From Acidimicrobiales bacterium (GTDB lineage: Bacteria; Actinomycetota; Acidimicrobiia; Acidimicrobiales; MedAcidi-G1), in the NCBI GenBank assembly GCA_014237715.1, contig JAAZZG010000004.1, positions 124,001-188,000 of the forward strand: a stretch of DNA of 64,000 bases, read 5' to 3'. Position numbers and translations under genes: made by a program. Positions within the stretch are counted from its first letter, which is position 1; each line of letters opens with the position of its first letter. The notes under the pieces are model-generated. The model was not told where the DNA came from, made no database searches, and saw only the letters and a list, made by a program, of their open reading frames with translations. Below, piece by piece: positions 63,255 through 64,000 of the stretch.

Positions 63255-64000
63255 ATGAGGCGCGTCCTGGATCGGCTCCCTGAGGGCACCGTGGCCGTCG
63301 GTGGCGGCCTAGTCGTGAACGGCCTTACCGCATACATGTTCATCACCCTGGCGTCACGCGACCTTGGTGCCGAGGCGTACTCGCCGGTCGGACTCTTGTG
63401 GGCGCTGAGCTTCCTGCTCGGTCCGGGGTTCTTCCAGCCGTTGGAACAGGAGACGACCCGGGTCATCGCCAGCCATCCCTCAGATCCGCCCCGCCTGGTC
63501 GTCGGGCCGGCCGCCATTATGGGCGGCTCACTGGCCCTGGGCCTTGTCGTGGTGGCCCTGGTGGCCGCACCCTGGATGGTCGACGGCCTTTTTGCCGGCC
63601 ACGGGGTGCTGCTGGTAGGCCTCCTGCTGGTGCTGGTCGGCCTGGGAGCCGGTCACCTGGCCCGCGGCATGCTGGCCGGCCTGAACCGATTCGGCGGTTA
63701 CGCCCGCTACTTCATTGGAGACGGCGTCGGCCGCCTGGCCCTGGTGGGTGTGCTCGGCTTGGTGCTGACCGACGAGGTGGCGATCTACGGCCTGGCTATC
63801 GGCGGTGCGCCGTTCCTGGGGGTGGCCGCCGCGTTGGCCGGTCGACGGTCGGACGGCGCTCGGTGCCCGGACCCGGCTGCCGAGGTCGGGCCAGTCCCGG
63901 TAGCCGAAGGGACCGTCAACCGTCGGGGTGGCCTGGCAGCCCTGGCCCCCGCCATGGGTGCCCTGCTGGTGGCCTCTGTGTCTACGGCCATCGTGCTCAA
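63255..64000 (+). CDS. Polysaccharide flippase (MOP/Wzx-like), 3' end cut by window edge
   Basis: The first 248 residues of a membrane protein with repeated hydrophobic spans: AVGGGLVVNGLTAYMFITLA, YSPVGLLWALSFLLGPGFFQ, PLEQETTRVIA, IMGGSLALGLVVVALVAAPW and LLLVLVGLGAGHLARGMLAG. The early GPGFFQPLEQETTR and GLNRFGGYARYF loops are typical of O-antigen/teichuronic flippases of the MOP group. It should move lipid-linked sugar across the membrane. The end and total length are not visible. The ATG at 63255 is 30 bases after the sugar dehydrogenase. Confidence 0.82.
   Translation, partial: MRRVLDRLPEGTVAVGGGLVVNGLTAYMFITLASRDLGAEAYSPVGLLWALSFLLGPGFFQPLEQETTRVIASHPSDPPRLVVGPAAIMGGSLALGLVVVALVAAPWMVDGLFAGHGVLLVGLLLVLVGLGAGHLARGMLAGLNRFGGYARYFIGDGVGRLALVGVLGLVLTDEVAIYGLAIGGAPFLGVAAALAGRRSDGARCPDPAAEVGPVPVAEGTVNRRGGLAALAPAMGALLVASVSTAIVL

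Overview
The window is about two-thirds GC and packed with genes. It contains a WhiB-type iron-sulfur regulator, mycobacterial-style steroid-ring genes and many GTG starts in 4-base stop/start overlaps. Together these point to an actinobacterium, most likely a member of the Acidimicrobiia. The lineage is inferred from gene content only. No tRNA, rRNA, CRISPR array, integrase or insertion sequence was seen.

Layout. 1-8 kb: a thiolase cut by the left edge, an O-methyltransferase, a D-aminoacylase-type amidohydrolase, an aldehyde dehydrogenase, a peroxiredoxin interrupted by an in-frame TGA, a class III CoA-transferase and a MaoC-like hydratase. 8-17 kb: whiB, a pair of overlapping short-chain dehydrogenases (SDRs), glutamate dehydrogenase, a P-type ATPase, a Nudix hydrolase, a second CoA-transferase and another SDR. 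17-24 kb: a SnoaL-like protein, a cytochrome P450, an epimerase, a beta-propeller protein, three SDRs (the last ipdF-like) and a metallo-beta-lactamase-fold hydrolase. 24-28 kb: a siroheme and nitrite/sulfite reductase operon headed by a broken cysH remnant. 29-36 kb: an ipdA-ipdB-ipdC-acyl-CoA dehydrogenase operon for the last steroid rings, followed by a thioesterase, a small phosphatase and AzlC/AzlD. 37-44 kb: HlyIII, a lipoprotein, an acyl-CoA carboxylase subunit, an aminotransferase and an S9 peptidase. 43.6-50.4 kb: leucine synthesis (leuA behind a leader-peptide attenuator; leuD and leuC). 50.4-55.7 kb: a lipoprotein thioredoxin interrupted by an in-frame TGA, then lpd, an E2 acyltransferase and a fused lipB-lipA gene. 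55.7-64 kb: peptidases, a cobalamin adenosyltransferase, a sirtuin, a rhodanese-MoeB protein, UDP-sugar dehydrogenase and a flippase cut by the right edge.

The main discovery is two probable selenoproteins. In the peroxiredoxin (5411-5860) the TGA sits exactly at the peroxidatic cysteine. In the DsbE/Mpt53-like thioredoxin (50471-51031) it replaces the first cysteine of the CxxC motif. Both genes stay open and conserved after the TGA, and each has a candidate SECIS hairpin just downstream. A conventional gene caller would truncate or discard both.

A second theme is a perfect 15-base palindrome, CTGACGGACCGTCAG. It occurs at three promoters, ahead of the aldehyde dehydrogenase, ahead of the SDR-ipdF pair, and between a divergent SDR and ipdA. 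It probably marks the operators of one repressor controlling lipid or steroid breakdown.
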